From assembly GCA_945861365.1 (NCBI GenBank), contig CAMAUH010000009.1, positions 1 to 23,411 of the forward strand: DNA of 23,411 nucleotides. The letters run 5' to 3'. The stretch comes from Candidatus Kuenenia stuttgartensis (GTDB taxonomy: Bacteria; Planctomycetota; UBA1135; UBA2386). A model generated the notes under the pieces. That model did not search any database and was not told the origin of the DNA. It was given only the letters and a program-made list of their open reading frames with translations. The position numbers and the translations under genes are program-made. Within the stretch, counting starts at the first letter, position 1, and every line of letters begins with the position of its first letter. Positions 1-8,129 of this stretch are shown piece by piece.

Positions 1-733
1 TGGCGGCGGCCAGCCACAGCGCGGGCAGCGGGGCGGCGAGCCGCGGCGCGATCGGCGGGACCAGGTCGGGCCAGCTGCGGCCAGCACTGCTCGCCAGCGT
101 GCGCAGCAGCGCCATCACCTCGGCACCGATCGCCGTGCGGCCAGCGCCGGCGCAGCGGCGGCAGACGAGGCCGCCAGCACCGTCCTGGCGGAACGCGGCG
201 TCGCCGAGCGGCGCGCTGCAGCTGGTGCAGGTGTGCAGGTCGGGCAAGGCGCCGAGCAGCTCGAGATGGCGCAGTTCGAGCCCGAGCACGACGGTGCCGA
301 TCGCCGTCTCCGGGCAGCGTTCGAGCAGATTGAGGCCGCCCAGCAGCAGGTCGAACGCCGCGGGCTCGGGGCGATCGTCGGGCAGCGTGTACTCGGCGAG
401 TTGCGCCAGGTGGCTGGCGGCGAGGAAGCGCCGCGGCTGGCGCAGCGTCCGCCGTTCGCGCACCAGCTCGGCCCGTTCGAGCAGGCGCAGGCCCGGCCGT
501 TCCGCCGAGAAGGTCGCGACGATCTCGTTCAGGAAATCGATGCGGCCGAGGAACGGGGAATCGGGGCGGTGCGCCCCCTTGGCGAGCCCGGTCAGCCGGC
601 CGTGTTCGCGCGTCGCGCAGGTGACGATGCGGCTGCTCTCGCGGAAGTCGCTGCGGCGCAGCACGATCGCGGGCACGCGCACGGTGCCGCGCCGCCGCGT
701 GGAAGCCTTGGTCGGCGGCGGGCCGCCGGTCAC
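1..733 (-). CDS. recO: DNA repair protein RecO (C-terminus beyond window edge)
   Basis: RecO helps RecR load RecA onto SSB-coated single-stranded DNA in RecF-pathway recombinational repair. About 244 codons are visible. The N-terminal OB-fold part (roughly residues 18-95) has the family pattern PAIVLRRSDFRESSRIVT, followed by EHGRLTGLAKGAHRP. A helical middle follows, then a zinc-finger-like element with C169-x2-C172 and C191-x2-C194, as in zinc-containing RecO proteins. The GTG start is chosen because it overlaps the stop of the upstream CBS-domain gene by four bases (GTGA, 730-733), which implies translational coupling. About 17 residues precede the conserved fold, slightly longer than usual, so an internal GTG near residue 18 or 20 is an alternative start. 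The C-terminal end lies outside the window. The family assignment is firm. Confidence 0.93.
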   Translation of the reverse strand, partial: MTGGPPPTKASTRRRGTVRVPAIVLRRSDFRESSRIVTCATREHGRLTGLAKGAHRPDSPFLGRIDFLNEIVATFSAERPGLRLLERAELVRERRTLRQPRRFLAASHLAQLAEYTLPDDRPEPAAFDLLLGGLNLLERCPETAIGTVVLGLELRHLELLGALPDLHTCTSCSAPLGDAAFRQDGAGGLVCRRCAGAGRTAIGAEVMALLRTLASSAGRSWPDLVPPIAPRLAAPLPALWLAAA

Positions 734-2139
734 CCGGCACCCTCGGCGGGTTCGGGCGCGAGCAGCGTGGCCCGCAGGGCGCGGATGCGGCGTTCGTCGG
801 CCTGCAACACGCGGAACTCGACGCCGTCGACGACGACCACTTCGTCGATCGCCGGGATGCGGTTGGTCTGCGCCAGCACGAGCCCGGCGACGGTCTCCCA
901 ATCGCCGTCCTCCGGCAGCTCGCTGCCGAGCAGCTCGTTCACTTCGCGCACGGTGGCGCGAGCGGGCAATTCGAGCACGCGGCCGGCCTCGACGACGCGG
1001 ATGCTCTCGCCATCGGCCGCCGCGGTCGGCGGTTCGTCGTACTCGTCGCCGATGTCGCCGACGATCTCTTCGAGCAGGTCCTCGACCGTGACCAGCCCGA
1101 CCGTCGTGCCGTACTCGTCGATGACGACGGCCATGTGCTGGTTCTTCGCCTGGAAGCGGCGCAGCAGCTGGGCGGCACCGGTCGTCTCCGGCACGAACAG
1201 CGCTTCGCGCAGCATGGCCCGCAACGGCGTGCTGGCGGTGCCACCCTGCGGCTGCAGCAGCACCAGCGCGTCCTTCACGTTGAAGATGCCGACCACTTCG
1301 TCGATGCGATCGCGGTAGACCGGGTAGCGCGAGAAGCCGTGTTCGAGCGCCTTCTGCACGGCCTCGCCGAGCGGCATCACTTCGGGGAAGGCGATGATGT
1401 CGGGGCGCGGCGTCATCACCGTCGAGATCTGCAGGTCCTTCAGGCCGACGATGTTGCCGATCCACTTGCGTTCGGCGTCGGGCAGCGTGGCGTCGGTGAC
1501 CGTGTCGGCGACCGCGGCCAGCACCTGCTTCTGCACGTCGGCCGTGTCGGCGGAGACGGGCGGCTGCCAGCGCAGCAGCGTCTGCACCAGCCGGATGACG
1601 CCGCGGAGCGGCAGCACGACCGGCCACCGCAGCAGATACCAGCCGAGGCGCAGTGTCGGCAGCGAGGAGAGCAGCGAGCGTTCGGGGCGCGCCTGGGCCA
1701 ACGCCGCCGGCAGGCTGCCGGCGATCCCGGCCATCAGCAGGGCGAAGGTGGGCAGCGCCCACACCCGGTCCGTCGGCGCGACCGTGTGCAGCAGGCACCA
1801 AGCCCCGAGCGTCCAGCCGAAGGCCTGGTAGAGGAACGCCACTGCCAGGTACTCGCTGTCGCGGCGATCGATCTCCGCGGTCCGGTCGGCGCGATCGGCG
1901 CGGCCTTCCTCCTCGAGATACTGGCCCAGGCGGGTCGGCGAGTAGCCGATCAGGCTGGCGGTCGCGAGGGCGCCGAAGGCGGCGATGGCGAGCCCTGCCA
2001 GCAGGCCGGTTGGCCACAACACGGCTTCGGTGCTGGTGGCCAGGTCGGCAGAAGGGGTGGCCGGGAAGGCGAGTGCCAGCGACCACGCAGGGTGGTGCGG
2101 CGCAGCGAAGGGCGGGCAGGACACGGGACCGCGCATCAT
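730..2139 (-). CDS. CorC/CNNM-type membrane protein with paired CBS domains
   Basis: The 469-residue protein has a membrane part with hydrophobic segments at about 41-66, 97-118 and 127-148, a linker, two CBS domains (about 238-296 and 305-363) and a C-terminal CorC/HlyC domain (about 375-460). Diagnostic motifs are VMTPRPDI at 241, VIDEYGTTVGLVTVEDLLEE from 339 and GDIGDEYDE from 361. Relatives are membrane proteins linked to magnesium or cobalt efflux and adenosine-nucleotide sensing; some are named hemolysins without good reason. The membrane part matches only loosely a standard DUF21 domain, so transport by this copy is inferred. Start is ATG-ATG at 2139. A TATGAT sequence overlapping these codons (2135-2140) could be a -10 element, in which case translation would begin further in. 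It is translationally coupled to recO. Confidence 0.85.
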   Translation of the reverse strand: MMRGPVSCPPFAAPHHPAWSLALAFPATPSADLATSTEAVLWPTGLLAGLAIAAFGALATASLIGYSPTRLGQYLEEEGRADRADRTAEIDRRDSEYLAVAFLYQAFGWTLGAWCLLHTVAPTDRVWALPTFALLMAGIAGSLPAALAQARPERSLLSSLPTLRLGWYLLRWPVVLPLRGVIRLVQTLLRWQPPVSADTADVQKQVLAAVADTVTDATLPDAERKWIGNIVGLKDLQISTVMTPRPDIIAFPEVMPLGEAVQKALEHGFSRYPVYRDRIDEVVGIFNVKDALVLLQPQGGTASTPLRAMLREALFVPETTGAAQLLRRFQAKNQHMAVVIDEYGTTVGLVTVEDLLEEIVGDIGDEYDEPPTAAADGESIRVVEAGRVLELPARATVREVNELLGSELPEDGDWETVAGLVLAQTNRIPAIDEVVVVDGVEFRVLQADERRIRALRATLLAPEPAEGAG

Positions 2140-2214
2140 ACGGGCACCGCGGGCAGGGCGGTGGCTTTCCTGCAGGTGGCGGGTCGCAGCCTTGGCATGG
2201 GGGTGCCGCCCGGT

Positions 2215-4056
2215 TCAGGGCAGCGGTACCGGCGGCAGGTCGGTTGCATCGACGTCGGCCGAGAACCGGTTGCGGCCGTGGCCCTTGCTGGCATAGAGGG
2301 CGCCGTCGGCTCGCTGCAGCAAGGCGGCGGCGGTGTCGCCCGCCCGGTAGGACGTCAGGCCGATCGAGACCGTGAGGGGCAGGCCGAGTTGTTCCCCGTG
2401 CGCCGCGATGGCGGTGAACAGGCGGGCGGCCAGCACCGCGGCTTCGTCCGGACTGGTCTCTGCCAGCACGACGAGGAACTCCTCGCCGCCGTAGCGGCAG
2501 ACCACGTCGCCGCGGCGCACGGTCTGGCGCAGCACGTCGGCCGCGGCTTGCAACGCCACGTCGCCCTGCAGGTGTCCGTAGGCGTCGTTCAGTTGCTTGA
2601 AGTGGTCCAGGTCGCACATCAGCACGGTCAGTTGCCGGCCCGAACGTTCGGCCCGCGCGACCTCGCGCTCCAGGGCTGCGAGGCCCATGCGCCGGTTGGA
2701 CAGCCGCGTCAGCGGGTCGGTGACGGCGAACTTCTGCGCGCGCTGCTGACGCCGCCGCAGCAACAGCGATTCGTGCAGCATCGAACCCATGATGCCGAGC
2801 GTCTGTGCCTTCGCCTGGTCGGTCCCGAGCTCGATCGGCGTCAGCTGCACGCTGCGGTCGAGCAGCAGGAAGGCCGGCTGCGCCAACTCGCGGTTCATCG
2901 GCACCGCCAGCAGCTCGTCGGTCGACAGGACCCCGAGCAGGCCGGCCGGGGGACCGAACGGCGCCTGCAGCAGCACCGGATCGCCGGTCTGCTGGGCCGT
3001 GCGCAGGGCCGCGAGTTCGCCCGGCGTCGGTTGCAGCGTCTTCAGGGTCAGGCGTCGGGCGGCGGCTTCGCACTTGGTGCGCAGGTGCAAGCGCCCGGTG
3101 GCCGGGTTCCAGCGGCCGTGGAAGGCCCGGTCGTAGCCGCAGAATCGCACCGCGGCGGCGGTCAGCGCCGTGACGATGCCGAGGTGCCGTTCGGGGCGTC
3201 CGCCGCCGAGCACCCGCAGCACGAGTTCGTCGAGCCCGCCTTCGCGTTGCCCGGTCAGGATGGTGGGGGGCGGCGAACGATCCAGCTCCGCCTCCGGGAT
3301 CGCCTGATCGAAGCCGAACGTGCGCAGGGCACCCTCGACACGGCGGCGCAGTTGCTGGGCGGTGGCCAGATCGCTCTTGTCGGCGGCGGCCAGTGCCGCG
3401 ATCGCGGCCTGCTCGTCGGCGGCTGGATGCGGGAAGCCGGCCAGGCTGGCGAGCCGCTCGGCCGTGCGCACCAGCGAGCCCGCGTCATGCGGCGGTTCCT
3501 GGCTGCTGTCGGTGCGGAACGTCACCAGCAGCGCTGACTGCAGGGAGGTCGGCAGTTGCCAGTGGGCGAGCCAATGGGCGGCCGTGCGCGTTGGCTCCTG
3601 GGGTTGGAGCGTGGCCTGGATCCACTGCAGCCACAGCGGCAGATCGTGCAGCAAACCCAGCAGGTAGGCGGCGGGCGGATGCATGAGGCCGCCCTTCTGC
3701 GCGAGATATTCGGCGGCGAGCGCCGTGGCGATCGAGTGGCGCCAAAGGGTGCGCAGCTCGGTGCTCGGGGTGTGGACGGGGGGCGTGTCCTCGAGCAACT
3801 GGCGGGTCACGGGGACGCCGAGGCACTGCACTGCCGCCTGGATGCTGGTCAGGTCGTGGCCGGTGCGGAAGGCCGGCGTGTGTGCGGCCCGCAGGGCCCG
3901 CAGCGAGGCCAGGGGATCCAGCCGCAGCAGCAGCACCAGCTCGGCCTCTCCCAGCACCATGTGCTGCGCCACGCTGCGCCAACGCCGATGCAGGTCGGCC
4001 AGCGCCAAGGCGGACGGCAGCGCCTGCAACGGATTGCCTGTGAAGGGAGATGCCAC
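2215..4056 (-). CDS. HDOD-GGDEF signalling protein (probable diguanylate cyclase)
   Basis: From the GTG at 4056 the protein is about 613 residues. The N-terminal third is an HDOD domain: it has the typical N-terminal helices, an LWRHSIATALAAEYLA helix and LLGLLHDLP, which keeps an HD pair, but it lacks the full HD-GYP signature. A middle region (about 270-440) resembles a GAF-like linker only weakly. The C-terminal GGDEF domain starts near 455 (TDPLTRLSNRR), has the metal site CDLDHFKQLNDAYGH and the active-site loop GGEEF at about 523-527. An RxxD inhibitory site (RRGD, about 514-517) sits exactly five residues before GGEEF, so product inhibition by cyclic di-GMP is likely. The open frame continues to 4329, and an ATG at 4269 has a good SD (GGGGAG), but the residues before 4056 look non-coding. 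It is divergent from the sigma-factor gene. Confidence 0.82.
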   Translation of the reverse strand: MASPFTGNPLQALPSALALADLHRRWRSVAQHMVLGEAELVLLLRLDPLASLRALRAAHTPAFRTGHDLTSIQAAVQCLGVPVTRQLLEDTPPVHTPSTELRTLWRHSIATALAAEYLAQKGGLMHPPAAYLLGLLHDLPLWLQWIQATLQPQEPTRTAAHWLAHWQLPTSLQSALLVTFRTDSSQEPPHDAGSLVRTAERLASLAGFPHPAADEQAAIAALAAADKSDLATAQQLRRRVEGALRTFGFDQAIPEAELDRSPPPTILTGQREGGLDELVLRVLGGGRPERHLGIVTALTAAAVRFCGYDRAFHGRWNPATGRLHLRTKCEAAARRLTLKTLQPTPGELAALRTAQQTGDPVLLQAPFGPPAGLLGVLSTDELLAVPMNRELAQPAFLLLDRSVQLTPIELGTDQAKAQTLGIMGSMLHESLLLRRRQQRAQKFAVTDPLTRLSNRRMGLAALEREVARAERSGRQLTVLMCDLDHFKQLNDAYGHLQGDVALQAAADVLRQTVRRGDVVCRYGGEEFLVVLAETSPDEAAVLAARLFTAIAAHGEQLGLPLTVSIGLTSYRAGDTAAALLQRADGALYASKGHGRNRFSADVDATDLPPVPLP

Positions 4057-4267
4057 GCGTGGAAGGACTGGGGGCGTTGTTCGGCTCCGCACGCCCTCTC
4101 GCTCAAGATCGACTGCGCAAGCTCGTCGCCGCGCCCCGTCCAAAACGTCGACAAGTCGCGTCTTGGCACCTAAGCCCCGTCTCGTTTCCAGCTTGCGTCC
4201 ATGTGCGAAGCCGCACCGCCGGCATCTCGCCGACTTTGGCCCGCCCTTCGCATTGGGGCATCCTGCC

Positions 4268-5068
4268 ATGACCTGCTCCCCCTCGCAGTTGGCACCGCGG
4301 CTACCCGAATGGAATGGCCGCGACTGCATTCGCTCCCGCGCCGCGGGCTTGCTCGACCAACGCGGTTGCCATTTCGAGGCCGCGGCCTGCGCCGATGCGG
4401 CGGCGGTGGACGCCGCGCTCGCGACGCAGCTGATGGACCTCTACCGGCGCACCGGTGAGTCGGAAGTGTTCGACTGCCTCGTGCAGTGGGTGACCCCGCA
4501 GCTGACCGCGCGCATCCGGTCGCGCTTGCGCGGCCTCGGGGGCATGTTCGACGTGCACGAGTTGCTGCAGGACACCATCGTCAACATCTACCGCTACCCG
4601 GATCGCTTCGTCGCGTCGCGGCCCGGGGCCTTCGCCGCCTGGTCGTCGATGATCGTCGACAATGCGATCCGCCGGCAGCTGCGGAACCATCGCCGGCCCG
4701 ACATGGCGTGCAGTTCTTTCGAGATGCTGCAGGAACAGGCCGATGTCGGCGCGCGGGAGCCGTGCCTGGCGGCGCAGGACCAGGAGGAATGCGCGGCGAC
4801 CGCCAGCGCGTTCTCGCTGCTGCTGCACTGCTACCTCAGTGCGTTCCAGACCCTCAACGAGCGCGAGCGCTTCGTGCTGCAGATGGTCGAGGTCAAGCAG
4901 ATGCGCTACGTGGAGCTGGCGACGTTGCTCGGCATCCGTCCGGAAGCCCTGAAGATGGTGGTGTTCCGGGCTCGCAAGCGCCTGCTGGACCGCACCGCGC
5001 AGCTGGTCGCGGGGCCGGTGGATCGGCCGGTGGTGAAGCTCGCGCCGCGCGCCTTGGCGATCGCGTAG
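4268..5068 (+). CDS. RNA polymerase sigma-70 family factor (ECF-like)
   Basis: This 266-residue protein directs RNA polymerase to an unknown set of promoters. Region 2 is at about 66-140, with the core LLQDTIVNIYRYPDRF, a tryptophan in AFAAWSSMIVDNAIRR and basic residues at its end. Region 4 is at about 190-243, with LNERERFVLQMVEVKQMRY followed by the helix-turn-helix ELATLLGIRPEALKMVVFRARKRLL. A sequence of about 50 residues between them lacks regions 1.1 and 3, which fits an ECF-type factor. The N-terminal 65 residues are not recognised. Start ATG at 4268 is assumed; an in-frame ATG at 4433 (residue 56) is an alternative that would still keep region 2. No anti-sigma gene lies beside it. 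The divergent neighbour is the HDOD-GGDEF gene; hutI follows after 39 bases. Confidence 0.8.
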   Translation: MTCSPSQLAPRLPEWNGRDCIRSRAAGLLDQRGCHFEAAACADAAAVDAALATQLMDLYRRTGESEVFDCLVQWVTPQLTARIRSRLRGLGGMFDVHELLQDTIVNIYRYPDRFVASRPGAFAAWSSMIVDNAIRRQLRNHRRPDMACSSFEMLQEQADVGAREPCLAAQDQEECAATASAFSLLLHCYLSAFQTLNERERFVLQMVEVKQMRYVELATLLGIRPEALKMVVFRARKRLLDRTAQLVAGPVDRPVVKLAPRALAIA

Positions 5069-5107
5069 CTCGCTTGCATCGCGGTCGGCGCCGCGGATCC
5101 TGCTGCG

Positions 5108-6409
5108 ATGGCCGAATCCGTCGATCGCCTGTTCGTGCATTGCCGGGAACTCGTCACGCTGGCCGAGGGCCCGGCGACCGGCGCGCGGCGCGGTGCCGCG
5201 ATGCGGCAGCTGGGGGTGATCGCCGATGGCGCCATCGCGGTGCGGGGCGGCAGGGTGGTGGCGACCGGGCCGACCGAACGCATCACCCGCGACTACCGCG
5301 CCACCGACGAACTCGACCTGTCGGGCTTCGTCGTGATGCCGGGGTTCGTCGACTGCCATACGCACCCGGTGTTCGCCACCACGCGTGAGCAGGAGTTCCA
5401 CATGCGTTGTGCGGGCGCCGACTACATGGCGATCGCGGCGGCCGGCGGCGGCATCCTCAGTTCGATGCGCGCGGTGCGCGAGATGCCACTCGAACAGCTG
5501 GCGGCGCGCACCGAACGGCACCTGTGGGGCTTCGCCGCGCACGGCACCACGACCGTCGAGTGCAAGACCGGCTACGGGCTGTCGCTGGTGGACGAGCAGA
5601 AGAGCCTGCAGGCGCTGCAGCGCGCCGCCGGCAAGGTGCCGCTGACCACCAAGCGCACGTTCCTCGGGGCGCACGAGTTCCCGCCGGAGTACCGCCAGGA
5701 TCGCGACGCCTACGTGCGCCTGCTGTGCGACGAGATGATCCCGACCCTGGCGCCGCACGCCGACTACTGCGACGTGTTCGCCGAGCCCGGCGTGTTCGAT
5801 CGTGCGCAGAGTGAACGCATCCTCGTCGCCGCGCGTGCGCACGGGTTGCGCCTGCGCATGCACGCCGACGAGATCCAGCCGATGGGCGGCGCCGAACTCG
5901 CCGTGCAGCTCGGTGCGGTGTCGGCCGACCACCTCGGCCGCATCAGCGACGCGGGTATCGCGGCGATGGCGCAGAGCGACACCGTCGGCGTGCTGCTGCC
6001 CGGCACGATCCTGTTCCTCGCCAAGCCGCACTACGCGCCGGCGCGACGCATGATCGATGCCGGCTGCGCGGTCGCGATCGCGACCGACTTCAACCCCGGC
6101 AGCTGCCACACGCAGTCGATGAGCCTGATCCAGACGCTGGCGTGTTCGCAGATGAAGATGAGCGCCGAGGAAGTGATCACCGCGGCGACGATCAACCCGG
6201 CGTTCTCGCTGCAGCTCGACCACGAGGTCGGCTCGCTGCATCCGGGCAAGCGCGCGGACCTGTGCGTGTTCGACATGCCGAGCTGGCGCGCGGTCGGCTA
6301 CATGTTCGGCGGCAACCCGGTCGTGATGACGGTGAAGGACGGCGTGCCGCTCAGTGCGAACGTCGTCGAGCAGCGTCCTGACTGGAGTTCGCCGCGCGGC
6401 GCTCGTTGA
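5108..6409 (+). CDS. hutI: Imidazolonepropionase
   Basis: HutI hydrolyses 4-imidazolone-5-propanoate to N-formimino-L-glutamate, the third step of histidine degradation, in the cytoplasm. The 433-residue protein has normal family length and is an amidohydrolase-fold enzyme. Metal ligands are visible as H84 and H86 in DCHTHPVF, H252 in MHADEI and D327 in TDFNPGSC, matching the spacing of the well-studied bacterial enzymes. GTTTVECKTGYGL (146-158) and the FLGAHEFPPEY loop are further HutI signatures. The C-terminal part carries GSLHPGKRADLCVFD, typical of the beta-sandwich domain. Its last 59 bases overlap the end of the opposite-strand pseudouridine synthase gene. The formiminotransferase gene lies 0.8 kb downstream on the same strand; hutH and hutU are not in the window. 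Confidence 0.96.
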   Translation: MAESVDRLFVHCRELVTLAEGPATGARRGAAMRQLGVIADGAIAVRGGRVVATGPTERITRDYRATDELDLSGFVVMPGFVDCHTHPVFATTREQEFHMRCAGADYMAIAAAGGGILSSMRAVREMPLEQLAARTERHLWGFAAHGTTTVECKTGYGLSLVDEQKSLQALQRAAGKVPLTTKRTFLGAHEFPPEYRQDRDAYVRLLCDEMIPTLAPHADYCDVFAEPGVFDRAQSERILVAARAHGLRLRMHADEIQPMGGAELAVQLGAVSADHLGRISDAGIAAMAQSDTVGVLLPGTILFLAKPHYAPARRMIDAGCAVAIATDFNPGSCHTQSMSLIQTLACSQMKMSAEEVITAATINPAFSLQLDHEVGSLHPGKRADLCVFDMPSWRAVGYMFGGNPVVMTVKDGVPLSANVVEQRPDWSSPRGAR

Positions 6410-7127
6410 CCGCTGCCCGCAGCGCCGCGGTCTCTTCGGGGCTGAGGCGGCGGCTGGCGCCCTCCGGGTGTTCGCCGAGTTCGAGCGGGCCGATGCGCAC
6501 TCGATGCAGCGTCTGCACGCGCGAGCCGACCGCCATCAGCATGCGGCGGATCTGCCGGTTGCGGCCCTCGACGATCTCGATGCGCAGGCGCGTCGAGCGG
6601 TCGTCGTCCTCGAGGCGGTCGATGCGCGCCGGCATCGTCATGCCGTCCTGCAGCTGCACGCCATCGCGCAGTTGCTGCAGTGCTGCGTCGGGCAACGGGC
6701 CCTTGCAGCGCACTTCGTAGACCTTCGGCAACTTGCTCTTCGGGTCGGTGATGCCGGCGGCGAGGTCGCTGTCGTTGGTGAACAGCAGCAAGCCCGACGA
6801 GTCGAGGTCGAGGCGGCCGATCGGCGCCAGCCAGGTCAGTTCGGCGGGCAGCAGCGAATACACGGTGTCGCGGCCGTGTTCGTCGTCGGTGGTGGTCACG
6901 TAGCCGATCGGCTTGTGCATCACCCAGACCTCCTTGGGGCGCGCGCGCAGCAACTCGCCATCGACGACGACCTTGTCGCGCACGATGTCGACCCAGGCTT
7001 CGGGGTCGCGCAGCACGCGGCCGTTCACCGTCACGCGGCCGGCGCGGATCCAGGCCTGGGCGTCGGTCCGCGAGCACAGGCCCGCGCGCGACAGCAGGCG
7101 ATCGAGGGACTTTCCGCCAGCGGGCAT
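6351..7127 (-). CDS. Pseudouridine synthase, RsuA/RluB/RluE/RluF family
   Basis: The 258-residue protein isomerises a specific uridine in ribosomal RNA. An N-terminal S4 RNA-binding domain covers about 7-60 (SLDRLLSRAGLCSRTDAQAW, then VTVNGRVL). The catalytic domain follows: HKPIGYVTTTDDEHGRDTVY, then the motif GRLDLDSSGLLLFTND, where D107 is the expected catalytic aspartate, and EGRNRQIRRMLMAVG near 190-205, a clear family marker. Length and order fit RluB-like enzymes, but the exact rRNA position cannot be read from the sequence. ATG at 7127 is the natural start directly before the S4 domain. Its 3' end overlaps the hutI 3' end by 59 bases in antisense, and it is divergent from the formiminotransferase gene, with 87 bases between starts. 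Confidence 0.92.
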   Translation of the reverse strand: MPAGGKSLDRLLSRAGLCSRTDAQAWIRAGRVTVNGRVLRDPEAWVDIVRDKVVVDGELLRARPKEVWVMHKPIGYVTTTDDEHGRDTVYSLLPAELTWLAPIGRLDLDSSGLLLFTNDSDLAAGITDPKSKLPKVYEVRCKGPLPDAALQQLRDGVQLQDGMTMPARIDRLEDDDRSTRLRIEIVEGRNRQIRRMLMAVGSRVQTLHRVRIGPLELGEHPEGASRRLSPEETAALRAAVNERRAANSSQDAARRRSH

Positions 7128-7214
7128 CGGCACAGGATCGGCGGCCGGCGCTCGCGCTGCAACGCCCCGCTGCGCTGGATTCGCGTTCCTGGCCCGGATA
7201 CGGAACGTGCCCTC

Positions 7215-8126
7215 ATGGATCCGTTGCTCGAGTTCGTTCCCAATTTCTCCGAAGGCAAGGATCGCAAGGTCGTCGACACGATCGTCGCGGCGATGACGGC
7301 GGTGCCCGGTGTGCACTGCCTCGGTGTCGAACTCGATGCCAGCCACAACCGCTCGGTCGTGACGCTCGCCGGCACCGCACTCGCCGTCGCCGACGCGGCC
7401 TACCGCGGCGCCAAGGCGGCGATGCTGGCGATCGACTTGCGCGGCCACAAAGGCGAGCACAAGCGCATGGGGGCGATGGACGTCTGCCCGTTCGTGCCGC
7501 TGGCCGGCGCCACCATGACGGACGCGGTGATCACGGCGAAGGCGGTGGGCACGCGCATCGGCATGGACCTGAAGCTGCCGGTGTTCCTGTATGCGGATGC
7601 GTGCCAGCGGGAATCGCGCCGCGTGCTCGGCAACTTCCGCAACAAGGAGTTCGAAGGGCTGCAGGCGCTGGTCGGCAGCGATCCGGAGTACGCGCCGGAC
7701 TTCGGGCCGGCGCAGATGCACGCGACCGCGGGGGCCGTGGCGGTCGGCGCGCGCAAGTTCCTGATCGCCTACAACGTCAACCTGGCGACCAAGGACGTGC
7801 AGATCGCCAAGGACATCGCCAAGGCCGTGCGCGAGAAGGACGGCGGGTTCAAGAAGGTGCAGGCGATGGGCTTCTTCCTCGACGACAAGCAGTGCAGCCA
7901 GGTGTCGATGAACCTGCTCGACTTCGAGGTCACGTCGATCCGCACCGTGTTCGACAAGGTGAAGTCGATGGCGGCGGAGCGGGGCGTGCAGGTCGTGGAG
8001 AGCGAACTGGTCGGCCTGGCACCGGCCGCGGCGATCGATGCGGCGTTGGCCGCGCACATCCAGCTGCCGAAGTTCGACGCCAAGGAGCAGGTGGTCGAGA
8101 GCAAGCTCGCGGCGATGGGCTGCTGA
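7215..8126 (+). CDS. ftcD: Glutamate formiminotransferase
   Basis: This enzyme transfers the formimino group of N-formimino-L-glutamate to tetrahydrofolate, giving glutamate and 5-formimino-tetrahydrofolate. The 303-residue protein corresponds to the formiminotransferase domain alone; the cyclodeaminase half found in the animal bifunctional enzyme is absent. Family motifs include LEFVPNFSEGKD at the N-terminus, DASHNRSVVTLAG (41-53), GHKGEHKRMGAMDVCPFVP (from 78) with H82 at the position of the catalytic histidine of the pig enzyme, and AYNVNLAT in the C-terminal subdomain. Together with hutI this shows that histidine is degraded through formimino transfer rather than by formiminoglutamate hydrolase. 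A separate cyclodeaminase would be needed elsewhere. It converges with the histidine kinase gene, with three bases between the stops. Confidence 0.95.
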   Translation: MDPLLEFVPNFSEGKDRKVVDTIVAAMTAVPGVHCLGVELDASHNRSVVTLAGTALAVADAAYRGAKAAMLAIDLRGHKGEHKRMGAMDVCPFVPLAGATMTDAVITAKAVGTRIGMDLKLPVFLYADACQRESRRVLGNFRNKEFEGLQALVGSDPEYAPDFGPAQMHATAGAVAVGARKFLIAYNVNLATKDVQIAKDIAKAVREKDGGFKKVQAMGFFLDDKQCSQVSMNLLDFEVTSIRTVFDKVKSMAAERGVQVVESELVGLAPAAAIDAALAAHIQLPKFDAKEQVVESKLAAMGC

Positions 8127-8129
8127 AGC

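Noticed and set aside
1135..3537. 800-codon plus-strand open frame opposite the CBS and GGDEF genes
   Set aside because: It is antisense to conserved domains and has the same low-complexity composition as other mirror frames.
4301..6241. 646-codon minus-strand open frame opposite the sigma factor and hutI
   Set aside because: It is a mirror frame; hutI motifs on the plus strand are unmistakable.
7128..8057. Upstream extension of the pseudouridine synthase frame
   Set aside because: It crosses the whole formiminotransferase gene in antisense and adds about 310 residues that no family member has; the ATG at 7127 directly precedes the S4 domain.
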